Assembly (NCBI RefSeq): GCF_007859715.1
Contig: NZ_SJPG01000001.1
Coordinates: forward strand, 2,010,728 to 2,074,727
DNA: 64,000 nucleotides
Direction of reading: 5' to 3'
DNA from: Rubinisphaera italica
GTDB lineage: Bacteria > Planctomycetota > Planctomycetia > Planctomycetales > Planctomycetaceae
The notes under the pieces were generated by a model. That model did not search any database and was not told where the DNA came from. It worked only from the letters and a program-made list of their open reading frames with translations. Position 1 is the stretch's first letter; every line of letters starts with the position of its first letter. This document shows positions 18,291 through 27,816 of this stretch, piece by piece. The position numbers were made by a program, and so were the translations under genes.

Positions 18291-20106
18291 ATGCTAAAAT
18301 ACCCTTTGTTACTCCTGTTGCTTCTGTTTGTTCAAATTGTCCATGCGAGTGAGCAGCCGAATATTCTGATCATCACAGTCGATGACATGAGTGCGGATTC
18401 CATTGGTGTATTTGGTTGTCCGATTAACACGACTCCGCACATCGATCAATTGGCCAGCAAGGGGTTGCGTTTTGAACATGCTCACGTGCAGGTCGGGAAT
18501 TGCATGCCGTCCCGCAATGTGATGTGGTCGGGACGATACTCGCATAACAATGGTGTCGAGGGGTTCTATCAGGTGAAACAACCTGGGTACCCGGTACTGT
18601 GCGATTTGATGAAGGAGGCGGGCTACTTCACAGGAATTCGTGGCAAGGTTTCTCATTCAACGCCTTACACACCTTACGACTGGGATGAAGTTCTCGATAC
18701 TGATGCCAATGGTCAGGCTCATGCATTGAAGGATCCTGTTTCTTACGGCGCGTCGACACGGGATGGAATCATACATGCTCAAGAGCAGAATAAACCGTTC
18801 TGTCTGGTCATCAACATTTCCGATCCCCACAAACCGTTTTATGGAGTTGGAAAAGGAGGGCGGGAATTCAAAGATCCGTTTGTTCCTTCCAGAATCTTCT
18901 CTGATGATGAAGTTCCTATCCCGAAATTTCTATTTGATGATCCCATCGTTCGGCAAGAAGTGGGTCCAGTATTATTCGTCTGTCAGACGCGCTGACGATT
19001 GTGTCGGTGAAGTTCTTAAGGCTCTGGAAGAATCGGGGGCAGAGGAGAAAACATTGATCATGTTTCTCTCAGATCATGGTATGCCTCTTCCGTTTGCAAA
19101 GACTCAGCTTTATCACCACAGCACGCGTACTCCTTTGATTTTCGTATGGCCTGGAAAAATAGAAGCTAACTCGCATGATCGCGAACACATGGTTTCAGCC
19201 GTCGATTTCCTGCCGACGCTTCTCGATGTCGTCAGGGTTAAACATCCGCAAGATTTGGATGGCCGATCTTTTGAGCCGTTATTAATCGGAGATACGCAAG
19301 AGAATCGCGACTATGTGTTCAAGGAATATAACGAGAACGCAGGTGCTTCACGAGATCCGATGCGGGGTGTTGAGAGCCGTCAATATTTGTACCTGTTTAA
19401 TCCGTGGTCGAATGGAGATCGCGTGATGGCAACAGCGACGACTGGAACGATGACTTATCGCAGGATGAAGGAACTGGCTGCCGAGAACTCGTTTCTGAAA
19501 GAGCGCCACGATCTGTATCAGCATCGAGTGCCTGAAGAATTATATGATGTAGTTAATGATCCTGAATGTCTCCACAATCTGATTGATATTCCCGAATTTC
19601 AGAACACACTTCACGAACTTGAAACGCAACTGCAGATCTGGTTAAAACAGACGAATGATCCTTTACTCGAAGTCTTTGTTAAGCGAGAGGATGATCAATT
19701 CCGTGAAGAGTATGTTCAAAAAGTCGAACGGGAAGCTCTGGAGCGACGAAATGGCAAGCGACAGGGGGGCGAAAGAGAAGCGAAACCACAGTCCAAAAAG
19801 CATGAATTGATCTCCATTCAAACCAGGCAACAAAGTTCTCCGAATGAACCATTGAGTGTGAATATTCAGTATCAGCTCTCAGATACTCTCGGAAAGCAAA
19901 AATTGCATGTGACACTCAAAAGCGAGAACAATCAAAGAATCGAACGTCAGGTCCTGGAAATCACAGGCACTGGAACAAAATTGGTCAACTTCATAATACC
20001 AGAAGACTATCATGAGAAAGCTGTTCGTGTGGCAGCGTTTGTCGGTGAGGACTTTGAACAAAGTTTGCAGCATCTCAATTCTGATCTGATTAAACTTCAG
20101 GATTGA
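18291..20106 (+). pseudogene. Sulfatase with a single-base frameshift
   Basis: Type I sulfatase. Start ATG 18291 gives a signal peptide (MLKYPLLLLLLLFVQIVHAS). The active-site Cys that becomes formylglycine is C71 in NCMPSR; metal-binding DD follows ITV near residue 31 and SDHG is in the second half. The frame breaks near 18962-18964: before it the reading is DDPIVRQEVG, after it QYYSSVRRADDCVGEVLKALEESG in the next frame. Removing one G from the GGG run restores one continuous frame (EVVQYYSS). Either the gene is inactive or the run is a sequencing error. The last 100 residues (after a charged linker) form a small beta-rich domain. Removes sulfate esters in the periplasm. Confidence 0.85.
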
Positions 20107-20227
20107 AGAGTACCGGCTGAACAACGACGATCAATTTGTGTCAGCTGGCATGACATGTACAACTGGAAATCGTTAAAGTTATTTTAACATGAAACTAAAT
20201 TAAATTACTGATAATGGAGTCAATGGA

Positions 20228-21283
20228 ATGTCCGTCCTGAAAAAGGGTCTGTTGTGTTTATTGTTACTCTCAGTCGCTATGTTTACTCATAACTTAAGTG
20301 CAGCTGATAAAAATAATTCATCGTTACAAAAGGACAAGCAACCTCAGCGATACCGGCTGCAAGCAAGAGCCAGTCAATTGGATTCTCGGGCAAAAGAGTA
20401 TCCGGAGATCAACTTTGTATTCGGAACCAAAGAGAAACCTCAGGATCTGGAAAATGCTTCCGTCGACACCCGGGTTGATGCCAAAGGGAAACTGGTGATC
20501 TGGCTGATGGGGTACAATGAACAGCTTTTTGAACGTCTCAACAGTTACGGACTTCATGCCATTCAGGTCAGTTATGCGAACAAATGGTTTGGGACGCTGT
20601 GTCAGCCTGAACCAAAAGATGGGCAGTCCAGAGGAAACGTTCGACTCGAAGCGGCAACAGGCGAAGATTTCAGCGATGAGCTGAACCTGTCAAAACCAGA
20701 CGGCATGAGTGAGCGTGCCTATCAATTCGTGAAGTGGCTGGCGAAAGAAAATCCACAGGGAAACTGGAAGCAATTTTTGACCAGCGATGGCAAAGGGCTG
20801 CGCTGGGACAAAGTGATTATTGCCGGAAGTTCACATGGCTCGACCACAGCAGCTCGATTTGCTCTGCATCAGAAAGTCGATCGTGTCGTCATGCATTGCG
20901 GACCACGCGATCAGGATCAGGACTGGCAGGCTAATTCCTCTGCGACTCCCGCCAACCGTTTTTTTGGGTTCAGTCACGTTCTCGATGGTGGCTGGCCCGG
21001 CAAGCATTACTGTCGTTCCTGGGAATTGTTGAAACTGAATCAATATGGACCGATTGTGAATGTCGATCAGCAATCAACTCCTTACCAGAATACGAGACGA
21101 CTGATCTCTGCTGCTGATGTCAAAGGCGATGCAAAACGCGCCCACTCATCAGTCACTCCGGGCGGTTCTTCTCCCAAAGATTCTCAGGGAAAATATCTTT
21201 ATGAACCTGTCTGGAAATATTTATACACACATCCTGTCGATGAGGTGGGCATGCCAGTTCCGCTTGATCCCGATTGTCAGTAA
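20228..21283 (+). CDS. Exported alpha/beta-hydrolase-like protein
   Basis: 351 aa. Signal peptide MSVLKKGLLCLLLLSVAMFTHNLSA. The middle has VIIAGSSHGSTTAARFAL, a GxSxG nucleophile elbow (Ser in GSSHG, about residue 203) after a beta strand, and an upstream strand KLVIWLMGYNEQLFERL. An acid (near DEVGMPVPLDPDC) and a His are possible but not certain. Members of this type occur in planctomycetes next to sulfatases. Likely an esterase or lipase-like enzyme in the periplasm; substrate unknown. It lies 121 bp after the sulfatase and may be co-transcribed. Confidence 0.65.
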   Translation: MSVLKKGLLCLLLLSVAMFTHNLSAADKNNSSLQKDKQPQRYRLQARASQLDSRAKEYPEINFVFGTKEKPQDLENASVDTRVDAKGKLVIWLMGYNEQLFERLNSYGLHAIQVSYANKWFGTLCQPEPKDGQSRGNVRLEAATGEDFSDELNLSKPDGMSERAYQFVKWLAKENPQGNWKQFLTSDGKGLRWDKVIIAGSSHGSTTAARFALHQKVDRVVMHCGPRDQDQDWQANSSATPANRFFGFSHVLDGGWPGKHYCRSWELLKLNQYGPIVNVDQQSTPYQNTRRLISAADVKGDAKRAHSSVTPGGSSPKDSQGKYLYEPVWKYLYTHPVDEVGMPVPLDPDCQ

Positions 21284-21313
21284 CAGGAATTGCATCAACA
21301 TTAAAATGATGTT

Positions 21314-22207
21314 TTATTCATGAGTAAGAATAGCCGTTACGGGATGATGGTCTGAAGGAGTTCGGCCATCAAACTCGGTTCGGTCGATGTTAGCGCTAAG
21401 AATTTTCCAGTCATCACTGACAGCAATCCAGTCGATTCTTGCTCCCTCGACAACTCCACTTTTGAATCCTGAAAATGTGGCCTCGCCCGGAGCATTGTCT
21501 GGGGTAGCGGTGTGATAGGAATCCAGCAGGGTCAGTTCTTTTGTATTCTCGAATAGAGCCTTATAGGGCTCACTCTGGAAAGCTGCGTTGAAGTCTCCTG
21601 TCACAATAAGTCGGCATCCCCGGGCGAGTTCATCGAGTTTGTGGCGAATCAATTTTGCAGATTCAATCCGAGCTTGCGGACCACGATGGTCGAAGTGCGT
21701 ATTGAGGAAGAAGATGGGCTGATCATCTGCTTTGCGGTCACGCAATTTGATCCAGGAACACATCCGCGGCAGGCTGCTGTCCCAGGATTTGCTGCCGGGA
21801 CTATTGGGAGATTCGCTCAGCCAGAAGTGTCCCTCGCTCAGTTTTTCAAAGCGATCTGTCTTATAAAACAGAGCCGTCATTTCACCGGTTTGACCTCCGT
21901 CTTCCCGTCCCACACCAAGACTCGTGTATCCAATAAGATTCTCGTCCAGGTATTGTTTCTGAAATCCTAGAGTTTCCTGAGTCCCCAGCAAGTCGGGATT
22001 GAATGCGGCAATTGTTTTGATGACATTTTCTTTCCGCTTCTCCCAATGATTCTCACCATCTCTGGCAGATCCGTAGCGAATGTTAAAACTCATCACTCGT
22101 ACATCTTTGGCATCGGTCAATAATGGCTTCGACAAGATCATGCTGCCGAATAAAACTGTTGAGCAAACCCAAGTCGAAAGAATGCGTACGGAAATCGGAA
22201 TACTCAT
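21314..22207 (-). CDS. Endonuclease/exonuclease/phosphatase family protein
   Basis: 297 aa from ATG 22207, which starts a signal peptide or anchor (MSIPISVRILSTWVCSTVLFGSMILS). The EEP motifs are in order: VMSFNIRYGSA, PDLLGTQETL (Glu), FFLNTHFDH, LIVTGDFNAAFQS (GDFN) and the closing PSDHHPVTAIL. All metal and catalytic residues are present. Exported members act on sugar phosphates, phospholipids or nucleic acids. It converges with the hydrolase gene upstream (30 bp between stops). Confidence 0.9.
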   Translation of the reverse strand: MSIPISVRILSTWVCSTVLFGSMILSKPLLTDAKDVRVMSFNIRYGSARDGENHWEKRKENVIKTIAAFNPDLLGTQETLGFQKQYLDENLIGYTSLGVGREDGGQTGEMTALFYKTDRFEKLSEGHFWLSESPNSPGSKSWDSSLPRMCSWIKLRDRKADDQPIFFLNTHFDHRGPQARIESAKLIRHKLDELARGCRLIVTGDFNAAFQSEPYKALFENTKELTLLDSYHTATPDNAPGEATFSGFKSGVVEGARIDWIAVSDDWKILSANIDRTEFDGRTPSDHHPVTAILTHE

Positions 22208-22595
22208 GTTTTTCCCATTCGGTTGATAAAAGGATAGGGGGGATGCTCGTTGCAATTACTTCTCTACGCACATCTGACCAGTAATTCTTGCAGAATACAA
22301 CTCATAATCAATTGTACAAAAATAAGTAATACTGCAGGACAACGAATGCTCAAAGTGAGCAGGAATCGATTTCATTGCGTCGATTATTATTAAATCAGAC
22401 CCTCATGTGCAGCAATTGTTTGCAATTCTCTGCAAGTCTATGCAGAGGAACATGGAAATTTATTGATGCAAGGCTTCTTTTTGCGTCCCTCATATTTGGC
22501 ATGAGAAGTGCATTGTATCATTTCAACGACTCACCCTTACGCCTGCGGCGTTCGCAGGCCGATGAGTCGCAGAATTTTTCTGGAAAGACACCACC
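22208..22595. other. Intergenic leader with strong stem-loop
   Basis: Divergent region of 388 bases before the small peptide gene. The left 300 bases show no coding frame. The right part holds a two-stem hairpin at 22527-22569 just ahead of the ribosome site at about 22581. Confidence 0.5.
22527..22569 (+). repeat. Two-stem hairpin repeat in a 5' leader
   Basis: Inner stem GCCTGCG / CGCAGGC around a 5-base loop, outer stem CGACTCA / TGAGTCG. Both stems are perfect, 7 bp each. It sits 26 bases before the start of the small His-rich peptide and could be a dispersed repeat, an RNA control element or an attenuator. Confidence 0.6.
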
Positions 22596-22748
22596 ATGAA
22601 AAAATTTGCAATTGGATTTGCCCTTGTTCTTGGATTCATTTCATTGGCAGGAAACACGAGTGCCGAAGCGGCACGCAGTCCACACTTTGGTCGTATGCAT
22701 TTCGTGCATCATGATTCTCCATCCATCAATCATGGGCATCATCTGTAA
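22596..22748 (+). CDS. Small exported His-rich peptide, 50 aa
   Basis: Start ATG 22596, with GGAAAGA nine bases before, and TAA 22746-22748. Residues 1-24 (MKKFAIGFALVLGFISLAGNTSA) are a textbook signal peptide, then EAARSPHFGRMHFVHHDSPS and a tail INHGHHL. The mature part is about 26 residues with six His, so it might bind metal. A strong bidirectional terminator follows. No family recognised. The good signal sequence, ribosome site and terminator argue that it is real. Confidence 0.65.
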   Translation: MKKFAIGFALVLGFISLAGNTSAEAARSPHFGRMHFVHHDSPSINHGHHL

Positions 22749-22775
22749 GAAATGATTCAACATTCGCAAGTATCA

Positions 22776-22818
22776 AAAAAACGTCCTGCCTCAATCTCGT
22801 ATTGGGCAGGACGTTTTT
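22776..22818. terminator. Bidirectional Rho-independent terminator
   Basis: Stem AAAAACGTCCTGCC / GGCAGGACGTTTTT with a 14-base loop. The A-run and T-run make it work in both directions, ending the small peptide gene (+) and the EF-hand gene (-). Confidence 0.92.
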
Positions 22819-22849
22819 GCATTAAAATTCAACAGAAAATGCGAATCAG

Positions 22850-23698
22850 TTATTCATTATTCGTTATCATTTCCAGAGATTTGATTCTGCCATTCGTGGA
22901 CAGATTCTGACTGAATTCGAGAATCGCTTTGACATTGATTTCTGGATGACCTGTCACGATTACTGTTGGAGGTGACGAATAGCCAGAACCGGCTTCTTCA
23001 ATCTGCAGACGAACGATTTGTCCTTTCTCAATAATCGCATTCGCTCTTGCGGGCTTGGCAGTCCAGAGTTCTCCGTGTTGAGGCTGATAACGATAGTAGT
23101 TCGACACTTCATCCAATCGATCATTCGTAATTCCATATTTGGACAAAGCCCGCATGAGCACTTCTTTATTTGCTCGTGCCTGAGCGGCAGAAGGGTGTCC
23201 ATTTCGAGCCGGGTTCACTTTGCTGAAGGCTTCCCGGAAAACCTCTGGCTCCACGCCAAGTGCAGCCGCGATGAGAACGACAGGACGTCCACCATCTCGC
23301 GAATCGGTTTCATAGCCATCTTGGAACACAACAGATCCTGTCGGTAGTCGAGAGAGAGCCTGTTTAGGATCACGTTGACTGGATTCGTTACGATTCTCAC
23401 GTGGATTCTGATGAGGTGGACCTGCTGGCGGATGATGTCTATCGTTTTCACCAGGACGAGGCGGACGGGGAAGTTCATCGCGAGTCAATTTTCCATCCTG
23501 ATTTCGATCAAATGTGTTGAGTACCTGACTTGAGGCTTTGATTTCAGAAGCCGACAATTCGCCATTTTCATCAGTATCAAACAACTCCAGAAATGGATCT
23601 GGCGGTGGTCCAGCCGGAGGGCGTTGTGGTTGAGCATAAACGACCAGTGCCGACAGTGAGACGATACCCAGTAATGATACCCAGTAATGCCAGTGCAT
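22850..23698 (-). CDS. Exported EF-hand protein; start disrupted by a tandem duplication
   Basis: 282 aa as read from ATG 23698. Two EF-hand loops, DTDENGELSASE (about residues 40-51) and DRNQDGKLTRDE (about 64-75), then a Pro-rich linker and an unrecognised C-terminal domain (about 130-282). The start is odd. A 13-bp unit (GATACCCAGTAAT on the + strand) is present twice in tandem at 23663-23688. With one copy, the ATG at 23705 (GGAG upstream) would give a perfect signal peptide MKYALALLGIVSLSALVVYAQ. With two copies that ATG is out of frame and only the weaker ATG at 23698 keeps the frame. Probably a Ca-binding periplasmic protein; expression as sequenced is uncertain. Confidence 0.75.
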   Translation of the reverse strand: MHWHYWVSLLGIVSLSALVVYAQPQRPPAGPPPDPFLELFDTDENGELSASEIKASSQVLNTFDRNQDGKLTRDELPRPPRPGENDRHHPPAGPPHQNPRENRNESSQRDPKQALSRLPTGSVVFQDGYETDSRDGGRPVVLIAAALGVEPEVFREAFSKVNPARNGHPSAAQARANKEVLMRALSKYGITNDRLDEVSNYYRYQPQHGELWTAKPARANAIIEKGQIVRLQIEEAGSGYSSPPTVIVTGHPEINVKAILEFSQNLSTNGRIKSLEMITNNE

Positions 23699-23705
23699 AC
23701 TTCAT

Positions 23706-24059
23706 CAACAAACTCCTGCATTGTTCTAATCAGATTCTGCTTTCAGTTCAGTAACTCATATCGATAACGCAATCATCCACGTATTTCTACAACTTATGGA
23801 ATCTTTTAGGATCCAAGTCATGAGCAAAGTCGCATACAGTCACACTAAGATGAATTCCTCATTTTGAGAACAGGACAAGTCATATAGATTACGACTTTCA
23901 ATGAAATCATCTGCAAAGAACATGCAAACTGAAAGTTTTATTTATCAGATATTCATAATTCAGTTTGTTGGCTTTTATTCAACATCACCATATGATGAGT
24001 GACGCGATTCAATTGCAGGGCCTATCCCATTTTCCTTTCAACTCAGGAGATCTCCCATT
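23706..24059. other. Intergenic, divergent promoter region
   Basis: About 350 AT-rich bases between the EF-hand gene and the sulfatase, which read away from each other, so it must hold both promoters. No open frame or strong hairpin was seen. AACTCAGGAGATCTCCC near 24040 provides the sulfatase ribosome site. Confidence 0.4.
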
Positions 24060-25646
24060 ATGAAATTACGCGCCCACACTTTACTTTGGGGCATCGTGTT
24101 ATGTTCGATGCTGTTCAGCAACCTCAACGATGTAGATGCTCAAGCTAAAAAGCCGAATATCCTTGTCATCTGGGGAGATGATATTGGGACCTGGAATATT
24201 AGCCATAACAATCGTGGAATGATGGGGTATCAGACTCCAAACATCGATCGTATTGCCAAAGAGGGTATTGCCTTTACAGATTACTATGGACAGCAAAGTT
24301 GCACAGCAGGTCGAGCAGCTTTCATTGGGGGAAACGTCCCAGTCCGAACTGGAATGACAAAAGTTGGTATGCCCGGTGCAAAAGAAGGTTGGCAAAAAAC
24401 GGATGTGACCATGGCGACTGTCCTGAAAAGTCAGGGGTATTCGACCGGTCAATTCGGAAAGAATCATCAGGGAGATCGTGACGAACATCTTCCCACGATG
24501 CATGGATTCGATGAGTTTCTTGGAAATCTTTATCATCTCAATGCTGAAGAGGAGCCCGAGAACCGGGATTATCCAACGGATTTGAAATTACCCAATGGGA
24601 AAACGTTTTCTGAGCAGTTTGGACCACGCGGTGTCTTGCACTGTATAGCCGATGGCAAAGGTGGTCAGACGATTGAAGACACCGGCCCATTAAACAAAAA
24701 ACGAATGGAAACAATCGACGACGAAACGGTCGCGGCTGCCAAAGATTTCATTACCCGCAAGAACTCAGCCGATGAACCATTTTTCTGCTGGTGGAATGGG
24801 ACCCGCATGCATTTCCGAACGCATGTAAAAGAGGAACTGACGGGCATCAGTGGTCCAACTGGAAATGAATATCACGACGGCATGGTCGAACACGATCGTC
24901 ATGTCGGTCAATTGCTCGATTTGATCGATAAACTCGGCATCGCAGACGATACCATCGTTTTATATTCAACGGACAATGGTCCCCATTACAACACCTGGCC
25001 TGATGCTGGGACAACCCCCTTCCGCAACGAGAAAAACTCAAACTGGGAAGGAGCCTATCGTGTACCGGCTTTTGTGCGATGGCCTGATCATTTCCAGAAA
25101 GATGTGACCTTGAATGGGATCGTCTCTCATGAAGACTGGTTGCCAACGTTTGCGGCCGTTGCAGGCGCTCCAGATATCAAAGAAAAACTTAAAGAGGGTG
25201 TCGAACTCAATGGCCGAAAATATCGTAACTATATCGATGGTCATGACATGTCCGCTTATCTCTCGGGTGATGCTAAAGAATCGCCACGTAAAGGATTTCT
25301 TTATGTGAATGACGATGGGCAAATTGTCGCGATGCGTGCAGGTCAGTGGAAAGCCGTCTTTCTGGAAAACCGAGGGATGGCTTTTGAAGTATGGCGTGAA
25401 CCGTTTACCGAACTGCGAGTTCCGCTGTTATTCAACTTGCGTCGGGATCCTTTCGAAAAAGCTCAACATAATGCCACGACTTACAACGACTGGTTCCTGA
25501 GCCGTGTCTTTGTAATTGCCCCGATGCAGCACATTGCCGCCGATTTTCTGCAGTCGATGCAGGATTATCCCCCCAGCCAGACGCCGGGCTCGTTTAATCT
25601 TGAAAAAGTACAAAAGATGATTGAAGATGCAAACAGCGGCCGGTAA
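24060..25646 (+). CDS. Arylsulfatase, CTAGR type
   Basis: 528 aa type I sulfatase with a signal peptide (1-27). Metal-binding GDD at 39-41, formylglycine Cys C81 in SCTAGRAAF, GKNHQGD and YHLNAEEEPE blocks, and STDNGPHYNTWPDAG with the second metal Asp/Asn pair. The CxAGR form, as opposed to CxPSR, groups it with 49727-51358, which shares the same blocks and is a paralogue. Hydrolyses sulfate esters in the periplasm; needs a formylglycine-generating or anaerobic maturase encoded elsewhere. A terminator follows, then a HAD gene. Confidence 0.93.
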   Translation: MKLRAHTLLWGIVLCSMLFSNLNDVDAQAKKPNILVIWGDDIGTWNISHNNRGMMGYQTPNIDRIAKEGIAFTDYYGQQSCTAGRAAFIGGNVPVRTGMTKVGMPGAKEGWQKTDVTMATVLKSQGYSTGQFGKNHQGDRDEHLPTMHGFDEFLGNLYHLNAEEEPENRDYPTDLKLPNGKTFSEQFGPRGVLHCIADGKGGQTIEDTGPLNKKRMETIDDETVAAAKDFITRKNSADEPFFCWWNGTRMHFRTHVKEELTGISGPTGNEYHDGMVEHDRHVGQLLDLIDKLGIADDTIVLYSTDNGPHYNTWPDAGTTPFRNEKNSNWEGAYRVPAFVRWPDHFQKDVTLNGIVSHEDWLPTFAAVAGAPDIKEKLKEGVELNGRKYRNYIDGHDMSAYLSGDAKESPRKGFLYVNDDGQIVAMRAGQWKAVFLENRGMAFEVWREPFTELRVPLLFNLRRDPFEKAQHNATTYNDWFLSRVFVIAPMQHIAADFLQSMQDYPPSQTPGSFNLEKVQKMIEDANSGR

Positions 25647-25660
25647 TTCATTTCGGCCTG

Positions 25661-25689
25661 GAAGACGCCTCTGAGGGGGCGTCTTTTTA
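25661..25689 (+). terminator. Rho-independent terminator
   Basis: Stem AAGACGCC / GGCGTCTT with an 8-base loop followed by TTTAT, 15 bases after the sulfatase stop. Confidence 0.85.
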
Positions 25690-25719
25690 TATTTTGATAG
25701 TTAACTCTGCGAGTCCACG

Positions 25720-26712
25720 ATGAAAACAATCTTTGCCGCGATGAAAACAATCTTTGCCGCGATCGTTCTTTATACCTCTTCTAATTGTATTGCTTCTGAT
25801 CCTCTCCCCTCATGGAACGATGGGACGGCTAGAGATGCGATCATTGATTTCGTCGAATGTTCCACCAAGGATGGCTGCATCAATTACATTGACCCCCAGG
25901 ATCGAATTGCAGTTTTCGATAACGACGGGACACTCTGGTCAGAGCAGCCTGTCTATTTCCAGTTGATGTTTGCCATTGATCGTGTCAAAGAAATGGCGAA
26001 GGAGCACCCGGAATGGAAATCGGAGCAACCCTTCCAAGCGGTTCTTGAAAATGACATGGAAGAATTGAAGACATCTGGAAAAGAAGGGCTGATGAAGATC
26101 ATGGCAGTCACTCACGCCGGGATGTCCACTGATGAATTTGCAGAGATTGTTCACAACTGGATTACGACTGCTAAGCATCCTCAGAAAAATATGCTTTACA
26201 AGGATATGGTCTACCAGCCCATGCTGGAACTTCTGGACTATCTTCGAGAGCACGAATTCAAGACCTATATCTTCTCAGGCGGGGGGATTGAATTCATGCG
26301 GGTGTTTGCAGAAGAGGTTTATGGCATTCCGCCAGAACAGGTCATTGGTAGTAGTATTGTCACCAAATATGAATTACAGGATGGAGTTCCCGTGTTAATT
26401 CGTCAGCCTAAAATCGACTTCATTGACGATAAAGAAGGCAAGCCGATCTCGATCAATAAATTCCTGGGCAAACGCCCCGTTGCCGCCTTCGGAAACAGCG
26501 ATGGCGATCTGCAAATGCTGCAATGGACGACAGTCGGCAAAGGTTCGCGTTTCGGTTTGATTGTCCACCATACAGACGGCGACCGCGAATGGGCCTATGA
26601 CCGTGAATCCGCAATCGGACGTCTCGATAAAGCCTTTACCGAAGCAAAAGCAAAGGGCTGGACCATCGTTGATATGAAGCAGGACTGGAAGACGATTTAT
26701 CCGGAAAAATAG
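25720..26712 (+). CDS. Exported HAD-family hydrolase
   Basis: 330 aa. N-terminal signal region, then the HAD nucleophile motif AVFDNDGTLW (D67, D69), motif II in TYIFSGGG, and motif IV GNSDGDLQML. The C-terminal half fits a phosphoserine-phosphatase-like member. The first seven codons (MKTIFAA) are duplicated exactly in tandem (25720-25740 and 25741-25761), so either ATG could start translation without changing the frame. It likely removes phosphate from a small molecule in the periplasm. Lies 73 bp after the sulfatase, separated by a terminator. Confidence 0.85.
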   Translation: MKTIFAAMKTIFAAIVLYTSSNCIASDPLPSWNDGTARDAIIDFVECSTKDGCINYIDPQDRIAVFDNDGTLWSEQPVYFQLMFAIDRVKEMAKEHPEWKSEQPFQAVLENDMEELKTSGKEGLMKIMAVTHAGMSTDEFAEIVHNWITTAKHPQKNMLYKDMVYQPMLELLDYLREHEFKTYIFSGGGIEFMRVFAEEVYGIPPEQVIGSSIVTKYELQDGVPVLIRQPKIDFIDDKEGKPISINKFLGKRPVAAFGNSDGDLQMLQWTTVGKGSRFGLIVHHTDGDREWAYDRESAIGRLDKAFTEAKAKGWTIVDMKQDWKTIYPEK

Positions 26713-26721
26713 ATATTTCAT

Positions 26722-27816
26722 TTACTCAAGTTTTAGATTTGCCAACGCTTCTCTAAGTTCCTCAAGTCCTTCGGCATTTTCTGCAAGTGCATCTTCATGA
26801 AAAGCCGGGAGCAAATGTTCCCAGACGAGATCGAGCTGGACTTGCATGTTTCCCGTTTTTGCAGTGATTGCGATGACGGCATCCTGATCAGGAAGAATAA
26901 TACAGAACTGTCCATCTTTGCCGTCGCCTCTGTACGCGTTATGACGGCAACGCCAGAACTGGAAGCCGTAGCCTTGCTGCCAGTCGGATTTGTTTTTGCC
27001 GCTGGGAGCAGAGGCATTCTCGATCTGCTTACTGGTTGCGGTTTCAATCCATTTGGCGGGAACGAGTTGCACGCCGTTCCATTCCCCATTCCGCAGATAC
27101 AGTTGGCCGAACTTGGCGATATCTTCTGTTTTCAAGTACAGACCATATCCACCCAGTGAGATTCCCTGTGGACTGGTTTCCCATGTTGGAGTTTCTATGC
27201 CGAGTGGTTCGAATAATCGAGGAGTCAGATAGTCCAGAACGGTTTTTCCGGTGACTTTCTGAACAATCGCTGATTGCATGTAGGTCGCTGGTGTGTTGTA
27301 AAGAAATTTTGAGCCAGGTTCGTTCGGCACGGGTTGCGAGAGAAAACGCTTCGTCCAGATTTCCTCTCCTTTTGCCCATGGCTCGGCATCGTGTCCGGTT
27401 GACATGGTTAGTAAATCTCTGATCCGCATCGCCTTCAAGTTTTCTGAAGGATTCTCAGGAGCATCTTCGGGAAAAAAGCTGAGGACTTTGTCGTCGAGGT
27501 TCAATTTCCCTTCTTCGATCGCCAGTCCGACAGCTGTTGAGGTGAAACTCTTACTGAGTGACCAGAGGATATGCGGCTTTTCGGCTGCTTCAGGACTCCA
27601 CCAGCATTCGGCGATGACTTTTCCGTGACGTACGAGCATAAAGCTATGCATCGAATGAATCTGCTCATCAGCTGCGATGACAAAATTCCTGATTTGCTCT
27701 GACGAAACTCCCTGAGCTTCCGGAGTACTGAGTGGTAATGGCTGACTTTGAGCTTGTAGCGATGCTGACGTCATTAGAAACAGACAGGTCGATAATGTCA
27801 CAAGAGCGTTATTCAT
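26722..27816 (-). CDS. Exported serine hydrolase, class C beta-lactamase fold
   Basis: 364 aa with a signal peptide (MNNALVTLSTCLFLMTSASLQAQ). Catalytic S86 and K89 in SLSK, then YNTP as the YxN motif, then GYGFQFWRCRHNAYRGDGKDGQ where the KTG-like strand would be. Same superfamily as the 9212-10459 protein but of a different branch. Probable esterase or amidase in the periplasm. Converges on the HAD gene with only 9 bp between the stops. Confidence 0.85.
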   Translation of the reverse strand: MNNALVTLSTCLFLMTSASLQAQSQPLPLSTPEAQGVSSEQIRNFVIAADEQIHSMHSFMLVRHGKVIAECWWSPEAAEKPHILWSLSKSFTSTAVGLAIEEGKLNLDDKVLSFFPEDAPENPSENLKAMRIRDLLTMSTGHDAEPWAKGEEIWTKRFLSQPVPNEPGSKFLYNTPATYMQSAIVQKVTGKTVLDYLTPRLFEPLGIETPTWETSPQGISLGGYGLYLKTEDIAKFGQLYLRNGEWNGVQLVPAKWIETATSKQIENASAPSGKNKSDWQQGYGFQFWRCRHNAYRGDGKDGQFCIILPDQDAVIAITAKTGNMQVQLDLVWEHLLPAFHEDALAENAEGLEELREALANLKLE

